A stretch of 64,000 nt of DNA from Symbiodinium natans (GCA_905221605.1 CAJNDS010002819.1:205228-269227); one strand, 5' to 3'. Numbered from the stretch's first letter, positions 40,661 to 54,700 are shown. Notes: a model not told the origin generated them from the letters alone. Translations and numbers: made by a program.

Positions 40661-43585
40661 TAGCCTATGCCATAGAGCCAAAGCAAGGCCTGTGTTTGTA
40701 TGTGTGTGGGGGGGGGGAAAATCCAGGAAGGCAAAACATGCCAACACCATAGCCTTCAAAATCTCCGACACGGCGGGCTTGGAGATGAACATGTCAATGC
40801 GCTGAGCGCACTGCTGAGCGCTTGGAGGGCCTGTGGGCTCAGGACTCGCATTTGTAGCCTTCATTCAGGCATGCTGGTAGTTTTTGTACAGCGGCCGCTC
40901 AAGGCCAAAAAGGCGACGTTGCAGCATAGTTACCCACGTAGCCGGGTCTGACCGAATCTTTGCTGACCATTTCTGGAGCTCTGTTGGCAAACTTCCGCTT
41001 CGGCTATGCATAAGCAATCATACACAGTCCTAAACTAAACAATCAAAGTGCATGTCTTCACTGGACATAACGGGCCCAGACCCTGTTCAGTAGTGTGATG
41101 TCGGAGGAAAGCCTCCGGTTGCTGCGCGGAATTCGCACGGCCCGAGGCCGTTTGCCCAAGATGCAGCGTGATGTCGCGTGTGCCACTTTTGGGGCTGTCG
41201 CCTGGTAGGCTCGGGATGGAGGACTCCGGAGAAAGATAGCACAGCAGGGGCTGCCAACTTGTAGTCACTAGATCCATCAGCACTTAGCCAGGGGGCTTCT
41301 TTTCAACTCTCACAGCCGTTTCCTCTTTTTTTGCAGCTGCTCTTAGCTTGAAGGCGACATGCAAGGTCCAGCGGTGTCAAAGGCTCTCCCCTATAGGCAT
41401 CACCTTTCACGAAGCGCTACGGCCTAACTTTCCTACGGTCAAATCCAGGCAGCAGCAACCCTTTTCTTGGGGTGCATGGATGCTGCTCTTCAGTTCCAAG
41501 GGCAGCCCATGCAGTCTGCCAAATACCTGCCCCCGAGATGGCATGAAAGCCCGCTTGATCCCGCAGGTCTGACAGCAGAATTCTTCATGTCAGCCTGCAG
41601 TGTTACTCAGCCTCGGAGCATTGTTCGGGAGCTTCACCTTGTGGGGATGTACGATGAATCGCAATTGAGCTAAACTGCGCACCATAATCATAAAATGCCA
41701 GGTAGGAGAGGGCGTAGCTGTCATTGCCATCCGATGGACGAGGTATAGTGGCAAGTGCCTCCGTGTCACCTAATTTGTGCTCGGTGCCGAAGTGGGGAGT
41801 CTTGACAGCACTGCGGACGAAAAAGGTGTGCTGCAGCGAATCCTGCTGACCTCTTGGCAGCTGAACGTTAGAGCCACTGCGGCTGCTTTTGACTGAGCTC
41901 CGAGGGCCCACTCACTTGGCTCATGTCCGTGGGCAGTTTTGAGATAGCTTGGTTCAGGGATTCACGCAGCGGGATTCAAACGGATGCGAAGGCTATTTTT
42001 AGGCAAAGTTTGCGGCTCCGGCCAGGTGGAAAAGATCTTCCCGAAAGTGAAGTGATCTTGGAAGCTCGCGGAATTGGCTCTTTCAGTTGAACCGTCTTCA
42101 GAGCAGTCTTGAACATATCCCAGGTGTCCATACCAGTTAGAAATAGTGGATTTGTGGACGAAGGGGGGTGGGGGGGGGGCTTCCTGTGTTTTCCAACCAG
42201 TGCTTGTCCCTTTGCAGTGGGTTGGGGCTCCTCACAGTCCTGGTTCAGAAGTCGCAACTCCGTCAATCTTCCAGAGCATGTGAGGACCCCTCCTTTTGAT
42301 AATGTTACTGCATGCGTCACAGGGTCAAACCCTGCAATCCTGCAATCCAATTTGCAGGCGGCTACAGTTTCACCTCATCCGGTTGGAGAAAGTTGGTCAG
42401 TCCTGCATCCTGTATCCTACTCACCAAGAGCACACCCTTGAGACCCCAAATGAGCGAAGGTCACAAGCTGAGGATCATGCCGCTGCTCGCGGATCTGCAG
42501 ACGGGTGGGGGGGGCCCAGAAGCTTCACGCCCTGCAGACTATTATTCTTTTCGTGGCAAGCACAGCCGCGCAGCTAATCGGCTCGAGCCTTTCAAGCAAG
42601 ATGCCAGTCTGGCATTGCTAATGATACATTCTCCAGAGGTGGCCAGTGAGGTCCAGGATTCCGAGCGCTGCAAAAGAATCACCTTGCCAGACACATCGAG
42701 TTCTTTACATTACTAGTGGTACCCTGCGGTGCCATAAATTGAAGCTGCCCTCACACAACAGGATCCCACAATGACCCCAGAATTTCTCGAGAAAACTACC
42801 ACATCCGAAAAACAAGAGAGAGTTGCTCTCCCGAGCTTTCCTGCATCCTCGAAGATCCTTGAGGGATCGGTGTGGGAAAGCAACAGCCACTGAGAGCCCA
42901 TATCGTGCAACAAGATTCGCATTTCTTCTGGGACCCCCAAAGAGACAGATTCACGTTGAGACCTCTGCTCTTCCATGGGGCTCTGTTTGCTGTAGAGAAG
43001 AGAGCCTTCTCTCAAAAATTGCAGCAAAGTCCCTGTTCGGCCTCCCCCAACCGGCCTCCTGGGAGACAGAAAAAAAGAGCGCAAGCTCTGTGAGTCAAGC
43101 ACAGCCCACATATACCCATATGCTCAGCGCTGCTTTTGTCGGATTCCGAGATTCGCGAAGCTACTGTGCGCGCGAGGAGCTCCGAACGGAGATCCATCGG
43201 CTCACTTCCCGGCTGTCTGCTTTGGAGTCGCGAATCGAACCAGAGACGCCCCCCGGCAGACGCAGTCGGGTCGAGTCTGTTGAGTACTGAGAGTTAGGAC
43301 CCACAGGCGAGCCGAGTGCGTTACAAACACCCCAACGGGAGAATCCACGAGGGAGGCGAGAGGAGCGGTACTCTCGAGAGTCGAGGCCCAGAGACTTCGG
43401 CTCGGTGCCTTTTCATTTCCTTGATTTGGAGCTATGTTTTTGTTTTGTCAAGGCTAGGCGTTTGCTTTCTTCTTAATCCTTTTCTCGCTCACCACTTGTT
43501 AAGGGTTCCTGCTAGGTTTTGGGTGTTTCTCAGGTTCAGGGGTTTAAAGGATTTTTGGGGAGAGTTAAAAGGGGTCAGGACCCGA
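40661..43585. other. No recognised gene
   Basis: Open frames are short and mutually overlapping. One at 42823-43290 ends with a short coiled-coil-like stretch (REELRTEIHRLTSRLSALES) that could be an exon end, but no family is recognised. Confidence 0.35.
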
Positions 43586-43589
43586 CCAG

Positions 43590-43740
43590 CGAGCATCGTG
43601 TTTGCAAATGGGGGGCTGCACCCCCCCCCCCCCCCGCCCACCCCCCCCATTTTGTTATGCCGTGCAAGCTTGCTTGAAGACCAAACGAATCCTGTCCAAA
43701 CCCATGATGCGAGCGCCCCTCCCAACCCCGCTCTTTCAAT
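43590..43740. repeat. Dispersed repeat with G-run/C-run hairpin, copy 1
   Basis: GTGTTTGCAAATGGGGGG, a short spacer, long C runs, then CCCCCCATTTTG and CCGTGCAAGCTTGCTTGAAG. AAATGGGGGG pairs perfectly with CCCCCCATTT. The same order of words recurs at 59380-59510. Confidence 0.65.
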
Positions 43741-43783
43741 TAAGCCGCGCAAGCCTGAGAAGACGTAGATTCCCCGTACTCCG

Positions 43784-44728
43784 GTGCGTAGCAGGAGAAA
43801 TGGTGGTAGTAGTGCTTGTAGTGCTGGTGGCAGTGTAGCAGTGCTCGTTGTCCTGCTTCTCGTCGGAAGCTTGGAAACCGGAAAAACAAGTTCGCAAACA
43901 AGAATTCTAGGCAGACGAGGACGACAGTCCCGACCAGGAGGCTATGTTTCGAAACAGCAAACAAGGCAAGAAAACTCAAACACAAAAACACAAAACAAAA
44001 TCACAAGTCCCGGCTCCGTTGCGCGCTCTGAGGAAGGGCAATTCCGTGAGCACTGTCGTCGTGGAGCCGCCTTACGCGCCAACGTCGCTGCCAGTGGAGG
44101 ACTTGGGAGGGCACTGAAGTCTCAGCTGATGCGTTCGTCTACCGCGTTCTACTGTGGCACTCGCTGTATCCCCCAGCAGCAGTTGGGAACTGCACAAGCA
44201 CCACCTTCCGTTCCCCTCGCGTGGGTTTATGAAGAAGGCCCTTGGGAAAATAATCCGACGACGAGTCGCAAAGCTACCCTCTCCCGACAACATGCAGTGC
44301 CACACTACGCCCTGTTTCATCTACATGGCTGTGACGACAGTCCTAGCAGATGCAGTTACGAGCCGTGTCTAGGCATAGGTGCCTTGTTCATGTGGAAGAC
44401 GACACCTCACATGCTTGATGCCGAGCAGGATGCAGAAGAGAAGCCAGTTCAATTGGCTGAAAGCGCTTGGAGGCTAGGTTGCGATCAGAAAGCCCGGAGA
44501 GGAGTGTGGAAGGAACATGTGAAAGGCTGCCAGACTGAGACGTGTGCCACAACTACGGTAAACATGACGGAACCTGCTGGCTACGTGGCAAGAGCAACAG
44601 CTTTGTTTTTGAGTTCAGCTTCGGCTATGAGAGCTCCTCTCCTCTCAGATTCATCGGGTGCTTTTCCCTTGCAGCAACGGGCCTCCCCTCCCTCGAGCAT
44701 GGGGGAATGTATAGTAAAAAAGATATAA
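43784..44728 (+). CDS. Long unrecognised open reading frame without ATG start
   Basis: 315 codons without a stop, longer than expected by chance at this base composition. It opens with GTG, has no upstream in-frame ATG of note, and carries a hydrophobic stretch near its start (SVAVLVVLLLVGSL). No domain recognised. It could be a long exon or a chance frame. Confidence 0.25.
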   Translation: MRSRRNGGSSACSAGGSVAVLVVLLLVGSLETGKTSSQTRILGRRGRQSRPGGYVSKQQTRQENSNTKTQNKITSPGSVARSEEGQFREHCRRGAALRANVAASGGLGRALKSQLMRSSTAFYCGTRCIPQQQLGTAQAPPSVPLAWVYEEGPWENNPTTSRKATLSRQHAVPHYALFHLHGCDDSPSRCSYEPCLGIGALFMWKTTPHMLDAEQDAEEKPVQLAESAWRLGCDQKARRGVWKEHVKGCQTETCATTTVNMTEPAGYVARATALFLSSASAMRAPLLSDSSGAFPLQQRASPPSSMGECIVKKI

Positions 44729-44740
44729 TACATAAGTATA

Positions 44741-44810
44741 AATAAATAAATACATGCATATAAATAAATAAACATATGTATATATACATGTATATATATA
44801 TATATGTATC
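44741..44810. repeat. AT-rich microsatellite (TAAA/TATA)
   Basis: ATAAATAAATAA and TATATATATA units just after the open frame ending at 44728. Confidence 0.85.
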
Positions 44811-44814
44811 GTGT

Positions 44815-47800
44815 TGAGGTTCGGCCACAGTCACAGTGTGTAGGTGTCGAGACAAGCTGCATGTGCTGTACCAAAACCATCGGGGCAGGCATTTTTGGGT
44901 TTCGGTCCTGTGGCTGTCGAGCCCTGCGCGGGGGCAAGCCCTTGAACATGATCGCAGCTTCCACACTCGTTGGTACTTTGGGTACAAATAGCTGGCAATT
45001 AGGGTCTAATCAGTCTAGAACAATGGCGGTTGCATTGTGAAAGTCCATGGGTGGTTGGCAGACTTGAAGACCTGACCCCAGGCCCTAAGCCGCTCCTTCA
45101 AGACAAACGACCAGCGATCGCTGAGGAACCTCCTTGCCGTGGTGGGACTGACGGATGCTGGAATGTTGGACGTTGCTTTTTCCTCTTTGATCCTGCTTGC
45201 GAGCCTTGCCAGATCACCCAAGGCTTTGGCTGCATAAGGTTTGGGGGGCTTCCACTTGCAGATTCAGCGTAGCGCCCCATGAGAACAGCTCGATGTGTAA
45301 AGCACTGATCCAGTCAACAAGTTGCTTCAAGTTCCAGAAGTTGCTGCAGTGGAACCTTGCAGCCAAGGAACATCGTCATGCAGACACTGCTGCTGGGCCT
45401 TCGTTCACCTGTTGAGCTATTCGAGTTGTCATTGGGAGGATACGCAAACCTTCAACGTGAAACTTGCCGCATCCCCCTGGCCTCAGGTTCATTCAAATCC
45501 TTTTCAACAAGAGCTTCCTTGGCGATCCTTTCGAGGAGCTTTTTCCGGTTTGCATAGGAGTGCGAAATGAGGGTATGTTTGGGGGTGTTTGGGGTGAGTC
45601 TTAAACCCGATTAGAGCCGATATGGATCAGGAATGCAAGCACTTGTTCGTTTCTTTTCTCGACTGCGGTGTGCTCTGCCATTTTGCTCGCTCACTGCCCT
45701 ACATATCACCTATCTCACCAATCCTCGAAGGGCGGTTAAGCGCTTGGAAGTTTCGAGTGCCTTGAGGCCAACGTGAAAAACACAAGAGTTTGGCGAACGA
45801 GCTTGGCCCACTCCTTCAGGCGACTTGGATCGAGCAGTCGGGGCATAGCTTAGCACATCTTGGCGACGAACAATGCCACCCCCTCAATGGAACAATTGAA
45901 TCAACAACTAAGCAGAAGCACTGTCTAAGGTCACAGAGAAGGCTTTGTTTTTGCTTCAGGGCTTCAAGATCGTGGGGTACAGTATGGCCACGTGCGAATG
46001 AGGTACATGGACCTCTCGCAGACGAGTCTGGTGACCCGAGTTTGTGACGAAGACAGTTCTCTCTTGGTAGCCTCTACTCAGGCACGTCTGGGCACGCGTG
46101 GGGGCACGGGCCAGAAGAGTCACAGTTGCCGGCTGCCCTGAACGCCCAGGAAGACCCGTGCAGCAACGGCTTTTGTTGCTGCATCTCTTTGTTGAAGAGC
46201 CTTCCCCTTGCAGGCGAAGTTGCTGTCCGACATCAACAAGACTCTCAGCTGAAAGGGATGCGATAGGGATTTTTACGTCGGGGTCCACCTTTCTGTCTGG
46301 GGCAAGAAGGGCAGGTTGTTTTTTTCGCATGGCACGGGAAGGCACGTGGGGTGTTACCTTATAGGTTTTCAAGCGCCAAGGTTCCTGGGCCTGCAGAAGA
46401 CTGCCTTCCAGGTCACCTTCGAGCAGCCAGGCGGGGGGGCGGGGGGGGTCTCCTGGAGTTCGTCCGGGGCTCTCCCCCTTCCGACATGTTATTTTGCAAG
46501 GTGCTTTATCTAACAAAGGGGTGTCTTATTCTTAGCACTCTGGGGCTCTGAAGCGTTTTCCAGAAGCAGTGCCTTCCCATCCTCTTCCCCACCTGTGTTC
46601 CGGGCTCCGCTCTGTGGGCCTTCACGCGAGAGCCCTCTGCTCTCCTCTACCAGGAAGCTCTGCATAACAGATAAAAGCCTAAGCAAAAACACGGAGTATC
46701 AGTCTAAGAAGAGCCAAATAAAACTGCAACTCTGCACCCCTGCGCTTTCTGCATCCTGAAGCCAAGAGGTGTCACGCTTTGCATGCTTTGCATCATACTC
46801 TGGATCCTCTGCGGCAGGTCTGTTTGAGGGCTGCAACTTGCATTGCTTGCAGGGTTCGAGAACGTCCATGTCTGGTGAGCGCAGCAGCGATCCCTGAAGT
46901 TCAATGCAGGCACCACAAAGTTGCTGGAAGTGTTGCTGGAAGTTGTTTGCCGGGGGTGGGACAAGACACTCGCAAACATATAGAGCAGGCACTGGTGCCA
47001 TGCACTCGGACTTTAACCGAGGAACCTCTGTGTGTACCGCGAGCTTCGAACCATCTGGCTGAACCTGCAGGCAAGTGAGCACAAGGGAAGCCCCTACGTG
47101 CCTGCGTGGGTGTGTGTGTGTGTGCACGCAGGTAAACGTACCAGCGACGGTCGACATGAGCACCAGGGTGCAGCATGTGACAATGTGAGCGCACAGTAAA
47201 TGACAGTTTTCTGCGACATGTTGGTTCCAGGGCTTACCAGTTTGCGATTCACGTCATGTATTTGAGGTCCACTTAAGTGGAAAGGTCTTCATCCTCAATA
47301 AGATTTCGCCAAGACCGCCAAACATTTGCGTGTGTATGTGTGTGTGGGTGTGCTCCGAGGGGCCTCAGGAAAGGACCGGAGATGACCCGATTCAATAGAT
47401 TCAGCATAACACAGTCCACCTGACCTGAACGACATGTGCTTCGACGCCCCCTCTCCATTGCTACCGGGCAGGCCGTGATGCAGCTTCCCCGAGGGCGAGT
47501 CACAGACTTGCGCCAAGGAGCTTTCCGAAGCATCTCCGTCTCACGGCCTCTCGGAGAGACTTGCGAAGCCAGAGTCTTCCCCGAAGCGCCACCTCATTGA
47601 AGGTAGCCATGTAGAACCTCATGTAGAGTCAGGATTGTGATGGGTCACGTCAAGTCGGCGCTTGCAGGGCTCGTCGTGCCATCGGGCACGGACTGATCTT
47701 TGCCTGCCCCAATCGCGAATACATTCAATACATCGCCAGGTTGTAGGGCGACGAGAGCTTACCGGCTGAACTTGCTGCAGGCAACGACCCGACGTATTGT

Positions 47801-48720
47801 TTCGCACTTCCGGAAGTTTCTTGGAGCTTTCAGCCCTCCCATTTTGCTCTGAGGTTTGCCATCATCGTGGCGGCTTACGTACTGCGTGCGGCACTCGCGA
47901 TTGCGTTGCTCGTAGGCGGCACGCCACTTTGCTTCAATTCAGTGCTCCCTGAAGCCCTGGCTTTGGACCACGGAAGAGTTGTCGAAGCAGCAATGAGCTC
48001 TCAGGCAGTGGCTGGCCCGCACCACATCAATCGCAGCTCAGATGCAGCTCCGACAGCCGACAGGGCGTGTCTAGTGCACTTCTCTGACCTCGCGTGCTGT
48101 CCACGCCCCAACAAACCAGCCTTGGGTCATCACTACATTGTGACTACATGACTAGGTGGACCTGATCCTGAACGCTGTAGCTCTGAATGGCATTTTGGAT
48201 ATCGACGAGTTCCTTTTCGAGGCCGTGCCCGTGGGTGGCTATGTCTTTGGTTTTGATGTGCTTCCATGTCATTCGGATTCGGGGAGTTGAAAGTGGACAG
48301 CGGGTTTCAAGGCCGGCAGCGTTGAAGGTGAAGAGCAGCAGAGAACAGGTGTCCTGTCTGCCTGCACTTCCCGCAACACTTGTTGCTTAGCAACAGCCAT
48401 CACAGTCTTTGCAGGGCATCAACTAGAATGGCTTTCAATGGCGAAGCTTGCTAGCGGAGATCTTTGCAACAAGATACTCAGGTGGCGAAGTCCGATGTCT
48501 TGACACACCCGTGTACGCCGAGTCGAGTGTGATACTGGTAGTGGAGGGAAGTGTAGCGGTGTGTAGAGTTCGTGGTCTTGCGCTGAGCAGAGGCGATGGT
48601 GCCCACAAAGATTCAACTCGCGATCCAGAAGCTGCTGGGACTTTGCTTTGCTTTGTGTGCCTGTGCTTAGCTCCTTGCCCTGGAGCATCAAGTGGAAAGA
48701 AGAGAAGCATACGAGCACGG
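44815..48720. other. No recognised gene
   Basis: Open frames of up to 186 codons (45956-46516 minus) and 154 codons (46699-47163 minus; Cys-rich VCECLVPPPANNFQQHF, LCGACIELQGSLL) have no recognisable family. A GT run lies at 47108-47124. Confidence 0.4.
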
Positions 48721-48725
48721 TTGCT

Positions 48726-48755
48726 GAGAGAGAGAGAGAGAGAGCGAGAGCGAGC
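48726..48755. repeat. (GA)n microsatellite
   Basis: GA run passing into GAGC units. Confidence 0.9.
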
Positions 48756-48759
48756 GAGA

Positions 48760-51700
48760 TCCGCTCTTGGCTTGCGCCGTCTTGCGCTCGTCTGCATGCT
48801 GCTGCGTATGTTGTAGTAGTTTTTTCCCAGTTTCGGGACACCAAGGCTTCAGCCAATTCAGCTGATCTACGGGCGAGGGAAGAGCCAGGTAGAATCAGCC
48901 CCCTGACGGACTGTGGGCTTGTCTGGGATTGTAATGGTATACGTACTTGCGACTACGTTGCGTTCCAAAGAGCTTGTAGAGAACGTAGCAAAGGATGTCT
49001 TCGATTGAGCTACATGTCGTTCTTCTTTTTGGAGGGTTTGCACGGTTTTGGTCATTCGGTTCATTTAGCTTCCAGGAGCCCTGAAATCCGAAGCCCCACC
49101 TCTCAGCCGGCTAGGCTTTCAACTTCTCCGCATTGCTTCTGATGCTGCTGGTACCATACCTCGTTCTGGTGCTACCCCTTACGCAGCGACACTGGGCCGA
49201 GAAGCGCAGGGCTGTTTGATTGTGGGTCCTCTTCATCAGGAGCTTGCTTGAGATCAGCTGATTCACACAAACATCCTTCGCACCCCTCAGCAGGGAGAGC
49301 CAGACTGCCCAACTGGACGTGCGCCCTTGGCACCGTGAAGCTCCCTTGCCAGCGTAAATTTACCCTTCAAAACAATTTCAGCAGAAGCAGCACATTTCTC
49401 CAGGCTTTTGACGCAGCAGCTTGACGTGACTCCAAGTTGGGTTTAGTTTTGTTTGTGCCAACTGCCAATCAAGGAATGCTGGAGGTGAAGAGGGAGATGT
49501 GCTTTGGCATTCAGAACTTCGACGCTCGGCTGACACAAGTGACACAACTCATGATAAGAAGTGGAGCTTTCCCGGACTCTCGGAACACAGCCATGGCAGT
49601 TCTGTCAGGGAGAGTACCGTCTGAGTTCCGTGTCGAAGTCGACCAACAAGCCAAACTCCTCTTGTTAGTTGGGTCTCTTCGCCCGATAAACGACCTGCAT
49701 CAGAAAGGGCGAGCCCGTGCTGAGCACAAGTTTTGGTACACCCCAAAACCAAAACCCTAAACCCGGATACCTTTTCAAAGCAAGATCTCTGAAGATCTCC
49801 ACACTGTCCTCAGCCCAGGTCGTCGCTTACAATTCCGATGTGACCTTGCAAATGATATACAGGGGTGCTTGAGATGCCGAGAGGTGTTTTCATCGGAGCC
49901 CCTTTTATTTCATGCATGTGGGCGGTACTGTTAAGAAGGGAGGGGGGGGGTGCATGTCCGCAGGAGCCGAGAGACCGCAGGCATCGAATCAAACGATCGC
50001 CCCGACTTCGCTGAGGTTGGAATGGCTTACGGACTCATCACGGCCGAGAAACGGAACCAAAGCAATCCAACGTTGGCCGAGGCGGGCACTTGCCGTTAAC
50101 GGCTCTGCCTAGGGGGGGGGGGTGCCGCGCCAGTCTCGACTGAGACGAGCTTGCTTTTCTTTAAAAAGTCTAAGAACGAAGAACTGTAAGTGAAGCCCAC
50201 TAGGCTGATTCACTGAGAGACAGAAACTGCAACACGGCCCCGAGAGCCCGAAAAAGCATCCTTAGGTGGCGAGAAGCTCTCCTCCGAAGTGAATCTAAGA
50301 GACTCTGCGAGGGAGAGGCGGAGGCAGAGAGGGACGTGCAGAGAGAGGCGCCTGTCGCTTCCGAGAGGATCTTCAGGGAGAGGAGGAGGAGCTGGAGAAC
50401 AGCGAAGTGCTAAGCCGATCCAAAACTAGAGCTACTGCCCTATTTAAGATATCAACATTCAGAGGTGGCCGTGGACAACTACAAGTTCAAACTGGATGGG
50501 CCTTGGAAGCAGGTGGGATCGGTCAGGTTCTTCTCTAGTGTTGGCTTTCTGGCCTCTCAGCCTTTTGATTTTGCAAGGACTGCAGCCCTCCTGTGACAAA
50601 AACCCGAAGGAGCGACTTTTCGCCTTGGAAGCCCAGAGCCAACCCCAAGCCACGAGGTGGACGATGAACTCCCTCCTTCACCTGACTACATGCAGCACCA
50701 CAGCTGCAGCACAGGGCAAGGTTTCAGCGCTCAGCTCCGTGACCGCTCTCCCTTGAGATTGGGTCCTCTCGGTTGCTGCCCAGCATCGCGGCACTGTCCG
50801 GATGCTGAAAAAAAGAGCCGAGAACACCGTTACACACCGTTACACACTGTTACACACCCATCTACATTTTAAGTAGACTCGGAGGGAGGCAATCGAAGGC
50901 GAAGGCAGCCATTGCCTGGGCTTTGCTCTGAAGATCGGCGGAAGAACTGGGGGGGGGGGGGGCGCTCGAAGGGATTCGAACGGGGGGTGAGTTCAACGGC
51001 ATGTAAAGATGTGTATTCTGCCTGTGGATGAGCCATACTGGTACTTAATGCAAACTTCGATGCCTCCGAGTTTGCTTCTGTGATCTGCAGCCCAGGATTG
51101 GCTTGTACACCCAGGAGTTCGAGTTCGGCCGGATCCGGAAAATGGCTGAGGAGGCACGACGAGAATCGAGAATCTACGTCACTATGCTCATATCTGCCAG
51201 TGCTTAGCGCGCCCAGAATACGTGCAGCACCTCGCAGCACAGCACCTCTCAGCGCAGGCGCAGTACTTCCCAGTGTGCTGGGAGAAAGACGTTGAGCCGG
51301 ATGGGTCAGAGAACGCCTCCATCTTGTCTGCTTTTGCGCATCGCGGCCTTGAGTATGGTAGCCTCGAAATTGTCCAGAGTTATACCCCGTCCATCCAATC
51401 CCCTAGCCCGCAGTATTGTTGCTCTTGACTGACATCTCCTGACTCCTTCGTACTTTGTCCCTAGGTCGCAGTGTCCATCAGCAATTCGAGGGATAGAAAC
51501 GGCCTCTGCTAGACTCTCGTACCATCAGCCAGCTTCGGCCAGCTTCACCGTTCAGACAAGTGGAGCACCCATCACTCTCATGGCAGCGCTTCCGAAACCC
51601 TCACGCCGTCACAACAGTCAGCCATAGCCGCCATAGCCTCCATCATTCTTGTGGGCGATGAAAAGTTCAGGCTCGCAGGAATTGTGCACAGAACGCCCAA

Positions 51701-54700
51701 GGCACAGCCGAATGAAGGCCGCCGCCTTCAATCTCGGCATCACCGCCACCACGTGCGCAGAGCTGCTTTGACAGAGCAGAAAACTTTCGGAGAGTTCTTG
51801 GAGAGTTCTTGGAGCTCTGAGGTCCAGGTGGCGCTTTTTATGTTGCTACCATGCCTTGGGCTCTTTTATTACGTAGTCTGGGTTCCCCAAAGCATCTGGC
51901 CGCAGTGCTCAACGGGGCTAGGGGATCTTCCTGGGTAAAGAGTCTGATCGTTGCTCTTTAAACTCAGTGACCGCGAGGGCAGGTGGAGTACACATGCCAG
52001 AGGATGTAGCACCTTTAGAATATTTATAGGATTTTATAATTTTATCGGTCTCTCCTGCGACGAAGAAAGCGCTGAGTGTTGGAGCACGAAGTCCTGGCCT
52101 GCCTCTGCAAAACACTGACTGCCTGACTCCTTCAACTACTTTCCTCGAAGGCTGAGCTACGACTGCTACACCCCGGAGGCCAGTCTGCGGGGAGCAAAGG
52201 GGAGGGAAGCACGTTTTTGCGGTGCTGAACACCGGCATCCTCTCGGCCCCTTGCCAATGATACTGCGAGCACGTGTGCCTTGCAACTTTAGTGTGATCGC
52301 AGATCAAAAAAGGGGCACAGGGCAGCACTCCCCCCCCCCCCGTCCCCCCCCTCCTTCCCCCCCCTTCCCCCCGCAACACCACCACAGTGGTGACAGGGAG
52401 TATGCAGTTCAAGCCCATAGCCAACGCCTGCTTCTGAGGGCGGCGCAACCCGAAACATACCTTGTGCGCGAAGGCAGCCAAAACTTCAGAAGCCCTCATC
52501 GACCCCAGGCCCAGCGAAATGGCTGAGGGGGATTGGCAGCAACAATGCAACCGCAAGAATCTGTAGGACTATAAGAATCATGATGGTGCGCATATGCATG
52601 ACGGCCCTGCTCAGGCGCGCATGGTCCGGCTCATGTGTGGGCAGACGTGTGGCTGCACGGATCCGTGACTTGCTGCAATTTGCCTTCGAGACATGTTCCG
52701 GAATGTGCCTTCAAAACCAGCAAACCAGCATTGGACTTGTTTCCAAGGTCCCCCAATCTTCTCCTCTTCAGAAGATTCACCTTGAGTTTTGTTCACCGCA
52801 ACGCTCCTTCCAAAAAAGCTTGTCACAAGCATCACAGGCGTGCTTGAAGCGATTCACCGTTTGTTTACAGCACTCCTCTTGCCAAAAACAACTTGAGTCA
52901 CAAACTTCGGGAGACAACTTTGCTCCCAGAGGCCCCACAGCAGAGCCACCCGAAACCTGATCTTGCTCCGGGCGCCTTCAAGGCTTCGATTTTTTTCATA
53001 TTTTTTCATATCTGCAAGTCTAAGTGCGCCTTCATCTGCATTTCTCCTCATTCAGTCCAGGCCGTGTCCACATTGGCATACAGCCACAAAGGCCCCCTTC
53101 TTTTTCTTACCCGTAGGCTTTTCCCTTTGCTAAGGATGTCGTCTCCCTGGTACAAGCAAAGAGCAGAGGGCTGCGCTGAGCCGCTTGGCATCGACACGGC
53201 GACTGCCGTGTCTGTGAAGCTCTGAACACCGTTTGGGCCCGGCTTGGGGACCGCTCCCTTGCCACTCAGGATGTGTCTCTCGGAGCGGCATCAGCTCATG
53301 AAGGCATTGCCTTGTCAAGTGACTGGGCCACATAGGTGACACGGAGTGCGCTCACACACTGCAGGCAGGCAGACCAGGCAGGCAGGCCAGGCAGGCAGGG
53401 ACAGATGGAGATGGAGTGTGAGGCCTGTGAGGCAGAGTTTCCTCAAGGATACCCAAAAGTGCTGTAGCCGGCCTGGCTTCCATGACGATCTTGCCAAAAG
53501 GTTTCCAGGAGACTGCTCAGGTAGCGGGTGCTACATTCCGGAGTCCGCAGAGTCGAAGAAGTGTATAAGCATTGAACCAAGCACATTCTGCAACGATCTG
53601 CAACGCCTATTCCCTTTGAGGGCTTGCTAGATGGAATCTTGTCTCATCCAGCACAGGCAAACGGAGGCGTCAGCAGGCCTCTCTTGTCTTTGCCTGCCCA
53701 GGATTTTCCCCAAGCCGGTGCGCAAGCGAGCTGGAATCACTTCTGGGACAATTACCAGCTGGCCATAACCGCATACTTTGGGCAGGATCCTGGATGTTAA
53801 ACTCGGTTGACGGCGGTTAGCGTCTCTAGGAAAGCTCCGCATGCCTCCGTCGTCCCTCAGCGATGAAATCCCAGGATCGGATTCAGTACGCCAGCCCGGG
53901 CTTTGCTACAGCAGCGTCTATCCAAGCGGGCGGCTGCGATCAGCTGCGACTCCATCGAACTGACTCGATCACAGGCAAGGGCAGTCTCACAGCAAGCTCC
54001 TGATTCACAAGCAGCCTTGAATATAGGGAAATGCAAGGAAGCAGGACTTCGGCCGAGGTTTTCGGAGTCTTCGGTTCCGGCAGGGGTGCCACCTTGCTCG
54101 CCTTTTGAGCTGCATGGGCTTCGGGCTTCTGAAGCGTTGCACGGGTAGAACACATGTCGAGCGAGTCGAGCAGCTGAGCATGTCAGGCGAGGTCTGGTGT
54201 TTGGGTGCCGCAGACTTGTTCGGCCCGCTTGCCTACCTCTGCCCAGCAGCTTGGGCAGTTTGACCCCTGTTTTTTTGTTTTCTAATCGGCGTGCTTTGGC
54301 CATCTCTTGGACTATCATCCCTCTGGCAACAGCACAGGGGTTCTTCTGTCGATCAGGGGTAGCTTTTTTTATTTTCCTTCAGTACAGTAGGAGGGTGCCA
54401 CATGCTACATGACCTCATAACATGTCCGATAACTACATGTTGATTTTCGTGTAGCGGCCATGATGTGGCCAGGAATCCTGTGGCTGCCGAAATGTGACCA
54501 GTGGGTCCCCAATGGCGTATTATTGCCCGAACAGCTGCCTTGCTTAGTGACAGCACTTTGACAGCACTTGGGCCCCATACAGACGCTTTCTATGTCTCTA
54601 CCGCAACTCATCCCAGGGTTTTGCATCCTTTGGTCCTTTGAGGGCGTTTTTCGCCGGACTGTGGCTTCAACGCAAAAGCTACAGCTGCCGGATCCAACGA

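Noticed and set aside
45956-46516. 186-codon minus-strand ORF
   Set aside because: No domain, and short + strand ORFs overlap it; composition does not favour either strand.
47867-48151. ORF with a signal-peptide-like N-terminus (AALAIALLVGG)
   Set aside because: It starts with GTG, has no upstream in-frame ATG of note and no recognisable mature domain; too weak.
51918-52556. 212-codon minus-strand ORF
   Set aside because: Includes a Gly-rich stretch from a C/G tract; no family signal.
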